A stretch of DNA of 64,000 nt from assembly GCF_027744825.2 (NCBI RefSeq), contig NC_071336.1, positions 24,646,501 to 24,710,500 of the forward strand, written 5' to 3'. Origin of the DNA: Synchiropus splendidus (lineage: Eukaryota > Chordata > Actinopteri > Syngnathiformes > Callionymidae). Under the pieces are notes generated by a model. The model saw only the letters and a program-made list of their open reading frames with translations, searched no databases and had not been told where the DNA came from. Below are positions 34,761 to 46,529 of the stretch, in pieces. The number at the start of each line of letters is the position of its first letter. The stretch's first letter is position 1. The position numbers and the translations under genes are program-made.

Positions 34761-36825
34761 TGGGAACATATCAAAGGTGTCCATGACCAAGACTAACATA
34801 GTATAGTAACCAGACAGTGCTTAAAACCAAATGTGAATTTATATTAAATAGCTCACCATATCAGGAGGCAATGAGATGAGAGACTGAAATCTGGTATGGA
34901 GCATCTAATCTAAGATGGCTTCCAGGTGTTCAATGTGGGATCAACACTTCTCCCTGTCATCATGAGATCCAATTTTAATAATGAAAAAAGCCCCTGGTGA
35001 GTAGAAAACATGCCTTTGTTTTCTCACACAATCATTTCTTACATACCATATACATCACAGTATTTGCATATTCTGAAGCAAAAAAAAAGAATCTCGTCTA
35101 TTATTCGGATCTTCTTTTTCGCCAAGGTGAGTGTCAGTTCAAAATCATCGGTAACAGCGCCATAAAGCAATGTAACACTCGACCCCATAATTCAATCATT
35201 AATTTCATGTCTTTTTAAATGAATCATGGCCTCAGAGGTGCTGATCTTTCATGCCGCCACTAAAGGCCAGAATCGTGGTGGAAAATTAATTTTGGCAAGG
35301 TCGCACTCAGCGCTGGGGCACAACATGTGAATAACACATTCTTCCACCGACTAATGACTGAGCTTAAGCTTAAATATTCATTTCAGAAAAGCTGCCTCAA
35401 CGTCAGTACTGCGTACACATTAAATATAACACAAGAGGCTCCATGTATGATACAATTACTATGAATACGTATATTTCTCAATCCCCTTTCACCAGAGGCA
35501 ATCCGACTATAATCTCCTTGGAAACCTCGAGAGGCGTGGGGATGCAATAATGTTTTAAAGGATACCTGCAATATTAGCTTGCAAGCAAAATACATCCAAC
35601 TCTCGGTGGAGTCCAAGAGAGAGGCGAGGCAAAGCGAATGTCGGAAAATAAAAAAGGAACAGCAAAAATAGCATAACCAAAGTGAAGTGATGTGAATCAT
35701 TCGGGTTTTTAGGTACTCTGAGGCAAGGGCGTCAGTTTGTTTTCAGAAATACTGCCTCCAGTCTTCAGTGACTGGGATAGTTAGTCAGTAGTTAGTGAGA
35801 CAGTATAGTGGAGACACTGCTGCTTTTGAAAGGTTAAGTATCCCTGTTTCAGACAAGCTGTTCCGCATTGAAAAGACAATCCAAAAAAAAAACAAACTTC
35901 AGTAATCCTGAGAAATCAATATAATATTTTCAATATATAAATTTTAATAGAAGAAACTCAGTCTTGATATCCAGACTTTCTGAGACACTCATTCAGTGTC
36001 TGTTTCATTTGCTCAAGTCATGCATCTTCAGAATCTTCAGGAAAAGCTGGCACGCCATTGACAGATTCCAACTTTGCTTGTTAATAACGGCGAAAACCAG
36101 GTCGCTCAAGTTACCTTGGCTTCATACTGCAGCCTCATTTTCACAGAAGGAAGGCATTGATTGATCTTGAGGAGCGACGGTAAACCTGCCAAGAAATTGT
36201 TCAGAAGAAAAAGTTTTCAGACACACATTTTGGTCAGATCAACACAGGATTTTAACCGAGTTCATTCAGTCATGAAAACCATTTTGTAGCCATAGAACAA
36301 CATGGCATCCATGCCAGTGAAAAGTCAGTGGTCAAGCTTGCATTTATTATTCCATGAGTGTAAACAGAAAGTGGACCATCCTGTAATACTGTGTTTTATA
36401 GAGCGTTTTGCGAGTTTTGTAGAACTCAATTACTTGTGTGCACATGACCACAAAACCTTTTATAACAATAAAAGACACTAACACCTTTTTCTTCTTTGTC
36501 TGTCCTCTGCTATATTTTCCGCATCTTTCAATTGCAGAAGCATGTTCATCCAAAAGCATGAGAGCATAGCTTTTTTGGCACCTTCTCCTCTGACTTAAAT
36601 GGAACGCTCTGAACTTGAGACATCTCCAACTTCCAAGGTAAATGGAACGCATCATTAGCGCCATCTATACAGACATGTTACTAAACGTCCACCCGAAGGC
36701 TGCCAACAGTCGATGGGAGAGCGACGTGTCTGGACTTCTTTTTCATCCGTCAGTGTCAGTTTTTGCTGATAACATTCGCAGTCCTGTGCAGGCTGCCTTC
36801 TCACTCAGCTGACCGATCACACCAG
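34761..36825. other. Single-copy stretch, no gene seen
   Basis: Frames at 35383-35700 (minus) and 36347-36664 (minus) are about 105 codons each with no domain. The segment 35340-35400 (TTAAGCTTAAATATTC) is AT-rich single-copy DNA. Confidence 0.45.
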
Positions 36826-37335
36826 AGTGATCATGGTTGCGGTCATGGTGTAATATAATAACATTAGGAAAATTGACTTTTGTGTCCAATGCTGACACCA
36901 ATGGCAGCATTCCACGTAGCGTGTTGTTGCGTAGGTTTTTCCTTTCCGTGTAGCGTTCCAGGCGTGTGGATCACGCATCATATGTGGGGAGTGTGAGGGA
37001 GACATTCTCTTCAGTGAATCACATTCAATGTCTCTTGCTATATACAACCCCTTCTGTAACTGTCCTCCGTACAGGAAGTGACTGACTGACTTTAAATAGC
37101 AATTGACACGTTGTTACATGCAAAACAAAAGGAGCGCCACCCCATGACTTAGCTAACCCCAACCTCAACCTTCCTTTTACGTGTTACATTGCCCACGGCG
37201 GAACACGCAATTCAATTAAAAGCTCAATGCGTCATCATGCCACACCAAAGGCTGCCGTCGGCGTCAGTATAGGATGCAAAGTCCCTTTTCCCAACGTCAA
37301 TAAATCACGCCATGGGAGTGAGGATGGGTTGGTTT
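36826..37335. repeat. Family B inverted-repeat element (copy 5)
   Basis: The left end is decayed (AGTGATCATGGTTGCGG, then TCATGGTGTAATATAATAAC). The right end is clean: CCTTTTCCCAACGTCAATAA then ATCACGCCATGGGAGTGAGGATGGGTTGG. The interior has GCTGACACCAATGGCAGC, AGCAATTGACACGTTGTTAC, CAAAACAAAAGGAGCGCC, CTTAGCTAACCCCAACCTC and GGCTGCCGTCGGCGTCAGTA. Together with copy 1 it defines the family: inverted ends, ~470-510 bp. Confidence 0.65.
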
Positions 37336-38193
37336 GAACGACAGGTGAAAAAGCTGTGATTCGTCAATCAATACTGGCATTTATATTTCCAAGACAGCTG
37401 TAAGATTCATTCATTGTCATTCATGTCTGAAGGCTTCAAGTGGTCGCTACATCCTGGAGAGATTGTTGTGTTTGCTCATGTCAAGAAAAGCGACCTGTCA
37501 TTAAAAACAATGTCATGGAAGTTACAGCGTCGTACAACAGAACCATACACAGAGAGATAGTCAGGTCAGTACCCTGGTGGACATTTTGACCTGTCACGTC
37601 CTGACAACGGATACAGAGGAACTTTAAACCCTTGGTTCAGGAGCTGGAAACCAAAGAATGGAGTTATTCTCAGGTTTGTCCAACGATAATTGATTTCAAT
37701 TTGCATGAACTAACAGCCACCTAATTGTCCTTTGGCATGTTAGAGACGCAGGTTAATAACAGTTGTGTGTAGCGAGAGATAGATTTTCCAATCTCACGTG
37801 TTGTACTGTGGCAGCCTTTTTTGATAATGGCTGCATTATTTTTGACAGGATGCAAAATGATCTACGTCTCCAGGGCAATACACTTATCAAATAATGAGCT
37901 GCCGAAGTGTTTAGCGGCATCAACAGGGAGGGGGAAAAAAAAAGCACAAACAGGTCGCAGTTAATTTATCAGCTGTCAGGAGAGATCACAGTGCATTTAG
38001 TTTTATGCCTACTGCAGCGTTTGCAGGCTGGAGGTTTATGGCAATGACCAAGCGCACTGTGTAATTTACGCTATTGTGCTAACGCCTTTTAGCACTTCCC
38101 CTGTTTAAGCTAACAAGCAAATCCTAGTGTTCTGCATCATGGCTCTTCAGTGTTTTACATTTATCTTAAACAGACTTTCATCAAGTTGTACTG
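37336..38193. other. Single-copy stretch with a candidate regulatory segment
   Basis: About 37940-38110 is non-repetitive with GCAGTTAATTTATCAGCTG, GTGTAATTTACGC and GTGCTAACGCC, a possible conserved non-coding element. No gene. Confidence 0.35.
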
Positions 38194-38507
38194 AGGCCCA
38201 TTTGTGCTCCCTTTATGTATGAACGTCCGTTTCAAACCATGATGCCGTCACTGATCATATGCTTCCATGCAGTCTTTACATTGGTGTAGCTGCTAACCAA
38301 TATATCCACCGGGGGCAGCTCAGAGTCAAGAGTTCATGACAACTGTGGAAGACTGTGGACGAAGTACTGATAATGTACCTCTTGCTCAAAAGACGAAACG
38401 GAGGCAGCGTTGTAGGAGGTGGTTGAGGCTGTTAAATATTTTGCGACTGAAGGATGGCGAATTTCCGACATTAGCAGAGCTACGTATTGGGTAGTAACAG
38501 CAACACT
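38194..38507 (+). mobile_element. PIF/Harbinger-like MITE, left part (family C, copy 3)
   Basis: Left end AGGCCCATTTGTGCTCCCTT, the exact inverse of the right end at 16055-16069 (GCGCACAAATGGGCCT). One frame carries EVLIMYLLLKRRNGGSV; another reads VKYFATEGWRISDISRATYW then VVTATL, resembling the helix-turn-helix region of Harbinger nucleases (LATGxSFxxIAxxYRVxxxTV). The right half is cut off by the LINE that begins at about 38508. Confidence 0.6.
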
Positions 38508-39105
38508 GTTCACATGGTTCTCGGCTGGAATAAGGTGGTTTGCTCTGTCTGGGTCGGTGGAGAGTTCTTGCCCCAAGTGGTGGAGTTTAAGTATCTCTGG
38601 GTCTTGTTCTCGAGTGAGGGAAAAGGGGAGACTGAGATTGATAGACAGGTTGGTGCAGCGGCAGCAGTGACGCGGTCGCTGTATCGGACCGTCGTGGTGA
38701 AGAGGGAGCTTAGTCACAAGACAAAGCTCTGAGTCAAGACAAAGCTCTCGATCTACGTTCCCACCCTCACCTATGGCCACGAGCTTTGGGTCATGACCGA
38801 AAGGATGAGATCGTGGATACAAGCGGCTGAGATGAGTTTCCTCCGCAGGGTGGCTGGGCACACCGTTAGAAATAGGGTGAGGAGTTTGGTCATCCGGGAG
38901 GAGCTCGGGGTGGAGCCGATGCTCCTCCACATCGAGAGGAACCAGCTGAGGTGGCTCGGACATCTGATCCGGATGCTCCCTGGATGCCTCCCTGGGGAGG
39001 TGTTCCGGGCAGAGAGATTACGTCTCCGATCTGGAATGGGAATGCCTCGGGATCCCCCAGGATGAGCTGGAAGAGGTTTGTGCGATCTGGAAGTTTGGGC
39101 AGAAG
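38508..39105 (+). mobile_element. Rex/RTE-like LINE, ORF2 C-terminal end
   Basis: A single frame reads FKYLWVLFSSEGKGETEIDR, TRSLYRTVVVKRELSHKTKL, a stop, then in the same frame VPTLTYGHELWVMTERMRS, IQAAEMSFLRRVAGHTVRNR, EELGVEPMLLHIERNQLRWL and GHLIRMLPGCLPGEVFRA, the highly conserved 3' coding end of a fish non-LTR retrotransposon. The stop (TGA, 38730-38732) lies in an 18-bp tandem duplication (CAAGACAAAGCTCT at 38717 and 38735). After VFRA a deletion shifts the frame, and RDYVSDLEWECLGIPQDELEE resumes. Truncated at 5' and dead. Rex3/RTE is my best clade guess. Confidence 0.85.
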
Positions 39106-39163
39106 ACGGTGAAGGTAAAGGTGACATTGAAAATACATGTATAAATTTGTGGATTATTTCAGA

Positions 39164-39199
39164 TTTTTTTTTGTTGTTGTTTTTTTTTTGTTGTTGTTG
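39164..39199. repeat. T-rich (GTT)n microsatellite
   Basis: Two T runs, each followed by GTTGTTGTT. It lies about 60 bases beyond the LINE coding end and may have grown from its tail. Confidence 0.85.
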
Positions 39200-40867
39200 G
39201 TAATTCACACTTGAAATGGGGTAAATCTACTGAGAACCATAATTGAAATCAATTTTTTATGTTTTATAGCCATTTTTATGTCTTGGTTTCATTTAAATGG
39301 ATTTTCCTGTCTGAATGTAGGATTACTCTTCTCCGTTTTGCTATTTTATTTGACTATTACACTTGAACTAGCGTTAAAAAAAAGTACGTTTCTCTCGAGT
39401 AAACATGACCCACAAACCTTCACATCACAGGCTCGAGAAACTTGTCACAATTCCCCCGAAGGTTCTTGACCAAGGGAACACAAATGGAACAAAAGAAAGA
39501 CAATTTCATTTCGAAGACATTCAGTCTCAAATCGATAGCAGTGAAAAACAAGTTCCTTGAGGTGTGTTTCTCAAGACGTGATTGACATCTTCGCTCACCG
39601 TATTTTGATAAATAAAAAAAATGAACACCTTCTATTGTGCTGATAGGAAACGAATTAAGTTGTGTGGCACTCCACAAATTACCTTGACGTCGACTGCCAT
39701 TTTTAAGGACCAGAATGACCAGAAGAAAGAAGTATATATCAGGCTCTAGCGTCGCCTTGGGCTGTGATTTTCATACTGTACACTCACCTGTCACGAGCCA
39801 GAGCGACATCTATTCAAACAATCCCCACAGGCCGTCCTTTGTCTGTGTGCATGAGTATAAAACCCTGCTGTGTGTGGCATTTTGTGTCTTAGCTTATCTC
39901 GCTGCAGTGAGAGCTATGAGAGCTTGCTGTGTAATTGAAATGTCATGCGTACAGGCGAGGAGTTTGACTGAACGGGGGGCCTTTAGCCATGCCCCAACAA
40001 GCCCGCGACAGATGAGCAACAGCTTCTCCAATGAGAAGTGGCATTTCCCCGAACTCATTCCTCCTCCTCCTCCTCTTCAGTCTTGCTCCTGCGTCGTCCA
40101 TCATCCCATCCCAGCTTCTCTACAATCCTATTCTTTATGATTTCTCCCTGCCGATCTGAAGTCGTCCAGTGATTAACGACAACAGCTAGTAGTCGCTGAA
40201 ATATTAAAATAAATGTTCAGCTAAATCGGGGTCTGAAGGAATCCCGGCACATTCATCATTTGTATCTGAGGTGGATACCAGCAAAGGGGCTCGCCATTCA
40301 ACTTCGGTGATTTGAGAGTAAAGTACACGGTGTAATTCATGTAATCTGAACTCCTTAATAGGCAGTCGCTGCTGTCGACCTGTCAGGATGCACTTTTATA
40401 GATCCATCCCGAGTGAAACCACATCAATCCCTGGGTTGGCCAGAGTCGCACTCTCATCAAGGGCTTGTACCGTGAGCTCACAAAATCTCAGCAGGGTTAT
40501 CAATCTGGACAGGGTTTGTTCGGTTTTTTTTTTCCATCCTATTGTACCGTACTCATTCAGCAGTATCACTTTGCTTTTGTTCCATCCTCCTAATCCGTCT
40601 AACAAATGGAATTTTATTTTGAGCTGACCAAAATATTGTCTTTCATGCTGAGTCGCCACCTCCTCTTCTCCGAGTCATATATTAAGTATGAGCTTGACAA
40701 AACATATATGATGAAATCAAAATGCTTCTAGAATTAGGTTGACCTACATAGACTTTTGCTGTAGTCAGTACGGATGGCTTCTACGCCTTCAGAGAAGGCC
40801 TATTTTCAAGTTCAAAACATGAAGACTAAATATATTTATATATTGTATATTTTCATTGATTTTGCTA
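39200..40867. other. Single-copy stretch, no gene seen
   Basis: A 141-codon frame at 39715-40140 has no domain. The part around 39890-39975 (TTAGCTTATCTCGCTGCAG, GTGTAATTGAAATGTC) looks like possible conserved non-coding DNA. A short CTC/CTT repeat sits at about 40061-40078. Confidence 0.4.
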
Positions 40868-41084
40868 CGGTGCAGGTCAAAGGTTTGGACACACTTTCTG
40901 AATCAGTTTTAACTTCAAGTTAACTACTACATCATTGATATGCACTGAATGCATCAAATATACAGTATGAAGCAGGATATATGGATTTATGTGGCAAAGA
41001 AAGTCACCTGTTGAAAACCCATTACTGGTGAGAATCTACAAAGTAAACTGTCATGAAAACATTTTGGTTTTCTGTTAAGCAACA
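40868..41084 (+). mobile_element. Internally deleted Tc1-like transposon
   Basis: The left end CGGTGCAGGTCAAAGGTTTG, continuing GACACACTTTCTGAATC, follows TA and matches the fish Tc1-type terminal repeat (CAGTACAGGCCAAAAGTTTGGACACACCTTCTC). The right part has GGTGAGAATCTACAAAGTAA then ACTGTCATGAAAACATTTTGG, the right-end segment of the same family (GTGAGAATCTACAATGTAAATAGTCATGAAAATAAAG). The whole transposase and the outermost right end are missing, leaving about 217 bp. Confidence 0.7.
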
Positions 41085-41480
41085 GATATTTCTCTCATCT
41101 ACAGTCTAAACATAAAGCTTGTCAAGTTCACACCAGTAATGAGAGGCATACTGCTCTCAAAACTGATCGCTAATTTGTGCCGAGGCTCTGTGGGATTCAA
41201 TCAGAGAGTGAAGAGGGAAGCGACCAATCACAGCAAGTTTGGAGTAGGCGGGGCACAAGTAGAGTCTTTGGCCTTCAGAAAGTCCAAGTGTGGATCGCTG
41301 CAGTTGAATGCATTTATACTGCGCAATGTGTTATTTTCTGGATAAATTGGAAATTGTGAAAACTGCAGATCTGGACTTGCAGTGACGGAAGAAAGGCAAG
41401 GCATTGTATTTATTATTTGGGTGGCATCATGCAAGTCCAACAGACTTTGATAATGTTGGAATTGTTTACTATTTATGACC
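41085..41480. other. Single-copy stretch, no gene seen
   Basis: Overlapping short frames (41139-41345, 41177-41359, 41228-41542 minus) without domains. Confidence 0.45.
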
Positions 41481-41730
41481 AACCCCACCGTGAAATATTG
41501 ATGTTGGGAAAGTAGACCTTTGCCACCTTCTTGTGTATGCAACAGTCACCTTGGCTGAAATGCACATCCCTTTTGGCGTGTTTTAAACAGCAATTGACAT
41601 TACGTTTGGTGGAGAACAAGAACAAAGGAAGTGCCATGCCCTGCCTTAACTAACGCCAACCACCATCTTGCGTCAGGATACGGCAGGAAAGCATAGGACG
41701 CAAAAGTCTGCCTGCACCCCAGACTCATGT
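41481..41730. repeat. Family B fragment (copy 6)
   Basis: CGTGAAATATTGATGTTGGG then AAAGTAGACCTTTGCC matches the left terminal region. GCAATTGACATTACG, GGAGAACAAGAACAAAGGAAGTGCC, CCTTAACTAACGCCAACC and GCATAGGACGCAAAAGTC match the interior in order. The right terminal segment is missing. Confidence 0.55.
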
Positions 41731-42417
41731 AGAGGACGACGGACAGGCCAAACAAATTGAAGTATTTTTATAGAGAGTCATGAATTAAAAAAAAAAAAAA
41801 GGTGACTGGGTTTAACTCCATCCACATATATTAAATAAATAAGATTATTTTGGACATTAATAATTCATATTCTACTTCCCATGCACATTGCGAAATACAT
41901 AAATGAATACAAATAAAATACAAAATGAAATAAAAACCCAGCTCACCCGGAGTGCAAATGTTTTCAGTATACATTTATCTTCCACACATTATATCAGAGA
42001 CCCTGAAGACATGGCATGGCCGAGGCAGACAAAATCACTTTTGAGCTGCCTTCCCGCAACCTTTCGCTAATTGGTGAGAGTCTAGGGTGCTTCAGGCGAG
42101 GTTTGTTTGTAAGTGGTGACAATACTTAACTAAAAGAAAGGGCAGACAAGTCCGCTGTATCTTGAGAGGGCATGATCTTCCCAGTTGCAGCAGCATGTAT
42201 CAAACTCCGGCACTGATTGCATCAGTCTCTTCTCCCTGCTCTGCCTCAGCGATTACAAGTGAGTGAGAATCTATGGATATTTACGCTTGCGCTTGTTTGG
42301 AAATGGGGCTGTACCCTGCTTTTCTTTTGAGAGATGAGGTTGAAATAAAATCATTCCACATTTTCCAGGACTTTTTCGTCTTATTTTTCTGATATTATTA
42401 TTATTATTATTTTAGTG
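41731..42417. other. Single-copy stretch, no gene seen
   Basis: A-run at about 41788-41801 and (ATT)n at about 42394-42413. No gene. Confidence 0.5.
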
Positions 42418-42947
42418 TTATTTCTTATGTGTGCATGTGTGTGAGCATGTTTTGTCATACTTGTGAGTGCCACGTATTGACAAGCGTCACAAGGTTTGGA
42501 GGGTTAAAGTGTCACTAAAAGTGCTTTCATTATAATTGGGTTTGAGTTTGGTTCAGAGTCCTGGTTAAGGTTAGCTGTTTGTTTTGCATATTAAAGTTCA
42601 GGGTGAGAGGAACGGGTGGGGGAAGCATTACGTCAAAAGAGGTCCTCACAAAAATGATGAAACACAAATGTGTGTGAGTGTGTGCATGTGTTTAAGCTTA
42701 TCTGTCCTAGTGAGGACCAAATTTGGGGAACACACGCCTGAGTGGGGTTTGCCGGACCCCACAAGGTAAAGACCTCACAAGGGCTTCATAAGACTGAAAA
42801 TTGGGGATTAGGTTTGATTCAGAGTCCCGGTTAAGGTTAGCTAGCTATTTGTTTTGGATGGCTAAGTTAAGGATGAGAGTCTGGGGAAAGGGTTATGGCA
42901 TTGAATGGTCCCCACAAAGATAGAAATACAAAGGTGTGTGTGTCTAA
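42418..42947. repeat. Tandem ~276-bp 'gaggacc' fish repeat, about two units
   Basis: Unit landmarks recur about 276 bases apart: AGAGTCCTGGTTAAGGTTAGCT at 42555 and AGAGTCCCGGTTAAGGTTAGCT at 42831. A GTGTGTG-rich stretch and CACAAA(T/G)ATGATGAAA/CACAAAGATAGAAATAC close each unit. TCTGTCCTAGTGAGGACCAAATTTGGGG at 42702 is a landmark of a tandem GT-rich repeat frequent in teleosts. No coding content. Confidence 0.7.
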
Positions 42948-43619
42948 AACTGAGTAAGATGAGGCCTGAACAAATTTGAGCACTTTATCTCAGTTCTGCT
43001 GCTTCACTCAATGATATGCTCGAGATATGAAATGGGGGATTTGATCTTTACGTTGTGAATTTGACAAGAAGATGCGCTTTTGTTATCATCAAATATAATG
43101 AATTGAAATTCAATATTTTGATGTTTGTTTATCACAAAGAAGACACAACTCGCACACACGCACAGTTGTGGGGTTTTAAACTCTAATCCTCAAGCTCGAA
43201 GCAAATCTGGAATTTATTTTTAGACAATAGTTACAGGCATTTTACCTTAAAAAGGACGATAGTTAAACTGAAAATTCCATGCTTTTTCCTTTACAGAATA
43301 ATGAAAACCATCAATCTATTTCTTCGCGTCCATGGTGGCCCAAGTTGGAACAAACAAAATAACATTTTGAGACCAGATGGTGGGAGTTGGAGCAATGCCG
43401 TTCCCTGACTAATATTTTAGACACGATTAACTGAATGGAAATAAATGCTCCTTGGTGAGAGTTTGGCCCCATACTTGACAGCTTTCAGTGCTAAAAAAAG
43501 TGGGAAAAAATAGTTCCACTCGCTCCACTGATATACCTTCAATATTTAAGATTTTATTATGACATCAGTATGTTAATATTCATTTTAATCTGTCCACTGA
43601 TTGACATGTGAATGACGGT
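42948..43619. other. Single-copy stretch, no gene seen
   Basis: AT-rich; no repeat or gene recognised. Confidence 0.5.
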
Positions 43620-44110
43620 CTTTTTTGCTTTGAGTTTTTCCTCGGAAAACAAGCTGACGAGCATGTTGGCAGATATGTCCGTTTCTCTTCCAGACAGCGC
43701 TGAGACTTTACTTCCATAGCTGGTTGAAGAATCAGCTGCTGTTGAGCAAGACACCAGTGTGAAGTACCTGGACGTACACCTTGTTGATGACGCCGACGCG
43801 ATGATCGACACCACCGCTGTGATCAATAACTCCTGAAGCAGCGGGATCACTGCTTTACTCGATAACATAAAAATGACTTAACCTCACCTTTTTCTGCCAG
43901 AGCAGCTTGTAGAGATCCAACACCTTCTCCTACTGGTTCCTGTCCTTTCATGCTCACGAGGAAAAAGAAGAGCTGGCCCTCAGTGTCAGTGTCTTAGCTT
44001 GCAGAGGGTGATGACCGATAATCTTTCGACTCAGGTCCATTTTATGGTCACGAACATGTCATTCTTCTCCAGATCTACCAAGGAAATTGTCTCTGGACTC
44101 AGTCCATGAT
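43620..44110 (-). other. Possible degraded coding exons, minus strand
   Basis: GC-richer than its surroundings. The minus strand holds KVLDLYKLLWQKK ending in a donor-like AAAAAG/GTGAGG, and then, after an acceptor-like CTGCTTCAG, GVDHRVGVINKVYVQVLHTG followed by a stop. The second peptide loosely resembles a segment of AFG3-type mitochondrial AAA proteases, the first the helix of an ARID domain; these do not agree, the putative intron is only ~55 bp and frames are broken. At most a pseudogene, perhaps nothing. Confidence 0.15.
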
Positions 44111-45714
44111 GGATTAGCCTGAAAAGAGCAGCTAATACAAGCAGCCACATTGTAATTACAGAGTTCAGCCGATGCACAGGACAATCGGATGTACTTTTAA
44201 AAGAGTTAAGTGGGGATGTCAGCGTCTTTTAAGGAAGGCATATGTCAGGGTCTGGGCTTCAGTGCTTGTCACACTTACGATTCCCTGTCAGTGGGATTGG
44301 TAAAAAGTCAAGTGGCTCATGGAGGCATTACTGAACCAAAGAGATGTTTTTATTTATTTATTTTTCATTCAGTAGGTCAGTAATACCTGCTGTTGCATTC
44401 AACTCTCCACAATGAGGAGTTTAATACTCTGTAGAGATCAGTAGTTGACTCTCGGGTTATCTCCAATTCATCACATTTTCTTCTCTACTATTACAAATAA
44501 AATACAAACTGGTTAAAATTCTAAATGTGTAGGATATGATGCATGCTGATTTATGACTGGGAAGTTAATTTAAAGCAAAAACGTTTTGTCTGGAGAAAAA
44601 AATGCTTACATAAAGTCTGTTTAAAAAACGAAATATATCACAATAGTTTTAAATACCAACGTTATTTTGCAATTCGCACCTCACTCATAGCAGATAAAAG
44701 TGCAAGTTGGTGCTGTATTGTTTGTTTTCTACAAAAGTACATATACAAATCATACAAATCACTTCATGCACCACTGTGGATCGTGAAGTTTTACTTTGTC
44801 ATTTTATGTTGAGCTGTAGTTTTTATACTGCTGTGAGAGGGAAAGAAGGCAGAGTCACTGTTTGAAAATACTTGGCAGCAAAGATAATGAAATTACTCTC
44901 TAATGTGATATTTGAGAACAAGAGAGAGGATATAGACGTTGTAGTGCAGGTAGAAAATCTGCTTGAATGAAGCAGTTTTGTATAGGCCTTGAAGGCAAAA
45001 CTTTATACCAAACAATCAGTGTGACCAGGTGTTATAATAAAACATAAAGAGAACAAATGGGGCTCTCACGTGGCAGCGAGTGAGACCCCTCATGACTCAC
45101 GCCACAATTTAGCATTGGCTTACTATCTCTGAGTTAAAGGCCATCCAGTTCAGTGTGTATTTCTCATTCCTCCGCAGGCCCTGTCTCTCCCTGGCTTCAT
45201 CTGTACACATACTCTGTGACATTGTCTGTGTCCTTGTCCAGGTCATAAATGTAAATCTCTTAATATATGTCTTTTTGCTTTTCGGTCTCTTTATCCCTTG
45301 ATATGGCTTTTCATTTATTTCGTCAGTCACTGCAGTATATTGTGTAAGAAGGACAAAGTGATGAAACTGGTTAGGAAGCAGTTTCATATATTTGGATTGG
45401 CAATACTGAATCTGGGACTCTGACATTGACACCCAACCAATTCAGTAATACTTAAAACAACAGTACAAAATCATAGTAAGTGTTCAGCGTTCTATCAACA
45501 TGTGGAATTACAAATTGTACTGTAGTTTTTTTTTTTGGTTGAAGAACTAAAGACTGGACTTCAACCGGTGTCCATGCTTTCCATTTGTTACTTGTTCAAC
45601 AATGTGACTTTTCACCTTGTTGAATTTTCCCCACTGTTTGACTAATAAATCCAACTCAACCTATGAGCAGGAACATTGGGTCATGACTAAAGGAGCAATA
45701 TACAAGAGGATACA
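44111..45714. other. Single-copy stretch, no gene seen
   Basis: Frames at 44543-44812 and 45109-45432 (minus) have no domain. (TTTA)n at about 44348-44364. Confidence 0.45.
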
Positions 45715-46529
45715 ACACATCCTCACTCCTACAGCATAATCTACTGACATTCACAAGTGGGCTTTGCAGTCGTGTGCAGAGACCAAAGGCAGCCGTCAGT
45801 GTTGAATGGTGACACACTAGTCTTTCCATTGAAGATGTGTCACTTGGTATATAAAGCGTTTGTGGACAGAATGCGGAGATGATGTGGAACCGCAGAACGC
45901 AGCGGTGCAGAGCTGCGTGTTGGTTATCCTCTCGGTCACATGAGAATCGTGGTCATGTTATACTCGTCAATCCCGCGGTACTTAGCGAACTGAAGGAGAC
46001 AAACTATCTTTATGAAGTTCATGACGGGTGTCATAAAGAATGGGCCCACGCTTGACCTCCAAAATTCAAAAACACGTTGCTTCGAAATAAGCACTTTGGA
46101 GACACGATTATGACGTGAAGGTGACGCTGTTCTCTCACAATAAAATGCGAAAATCGTCTACACATAACGTTTTTCACTGGATGATTTCCTCCTTTCTGAA
46201 CGAGCCTCTCCGCTGTGTCGCTGATAGAACTGTCGTGGTATTGAAGCGGAGCACCAGCACTGCACAGCCAGTGGAAATCGACAAATTGAAAACAATTCAT
46301 TGTTTTGAAAAACCTCCACACTGCTGCGCCTCAGCATCGCTTCCAATCTAGGAGAGTTTCCGATGGTCACACTCACGCACACCCCCGATCCCCATCCATG
46401 AGCATTAAACAGTGTTTTACTCCACTGAAACAACTATGCGTCAATATGCAAGGTGGAAGGCTGCCTCCGGTGTAAAAGCCCACTTACAAATGTCAATATA
46501 TTATGCTACGGGAATGAGTATGGGTTGGT
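45715..46529. repeat. Family B element, longest copy (copy 7)
   Basis: Left end ACACATCCTCACTCCTACAG, then CATAATCTACTGACATTCAC and GAGACCAAAGGCAGCCGTCA. Right end TGCGTCAATATGCAAGGTGG, then CACTTACAAATGTCAATATA and TTATGCTACGGGAATGAGTATGGGTTGG. At ~815 bp it is longer than the ~470-510 bp copies, and the extra middle (about 45870-46380) is GC-richer, unlike any other copy, with open frames on both strands (46115-46351 plus, 46158-46433 minus). The middle may be a nested insertion or captured host DNA. Confidence 0.55.

Noticed and set aside
38334..38963. 209-codon minus-strand open frame
   Set aside because: It is the antisense of the Rex/RTE-like LINE coding end; the plus strand carries the recognisable reverse-transcriptase C-terminal sequence.
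39715..40140. 141-codon plus-strand open frame
   Set aside because: The composition is unremarkable and the proline run comes from a CTC/CTT simple repeat; no family resemblance.
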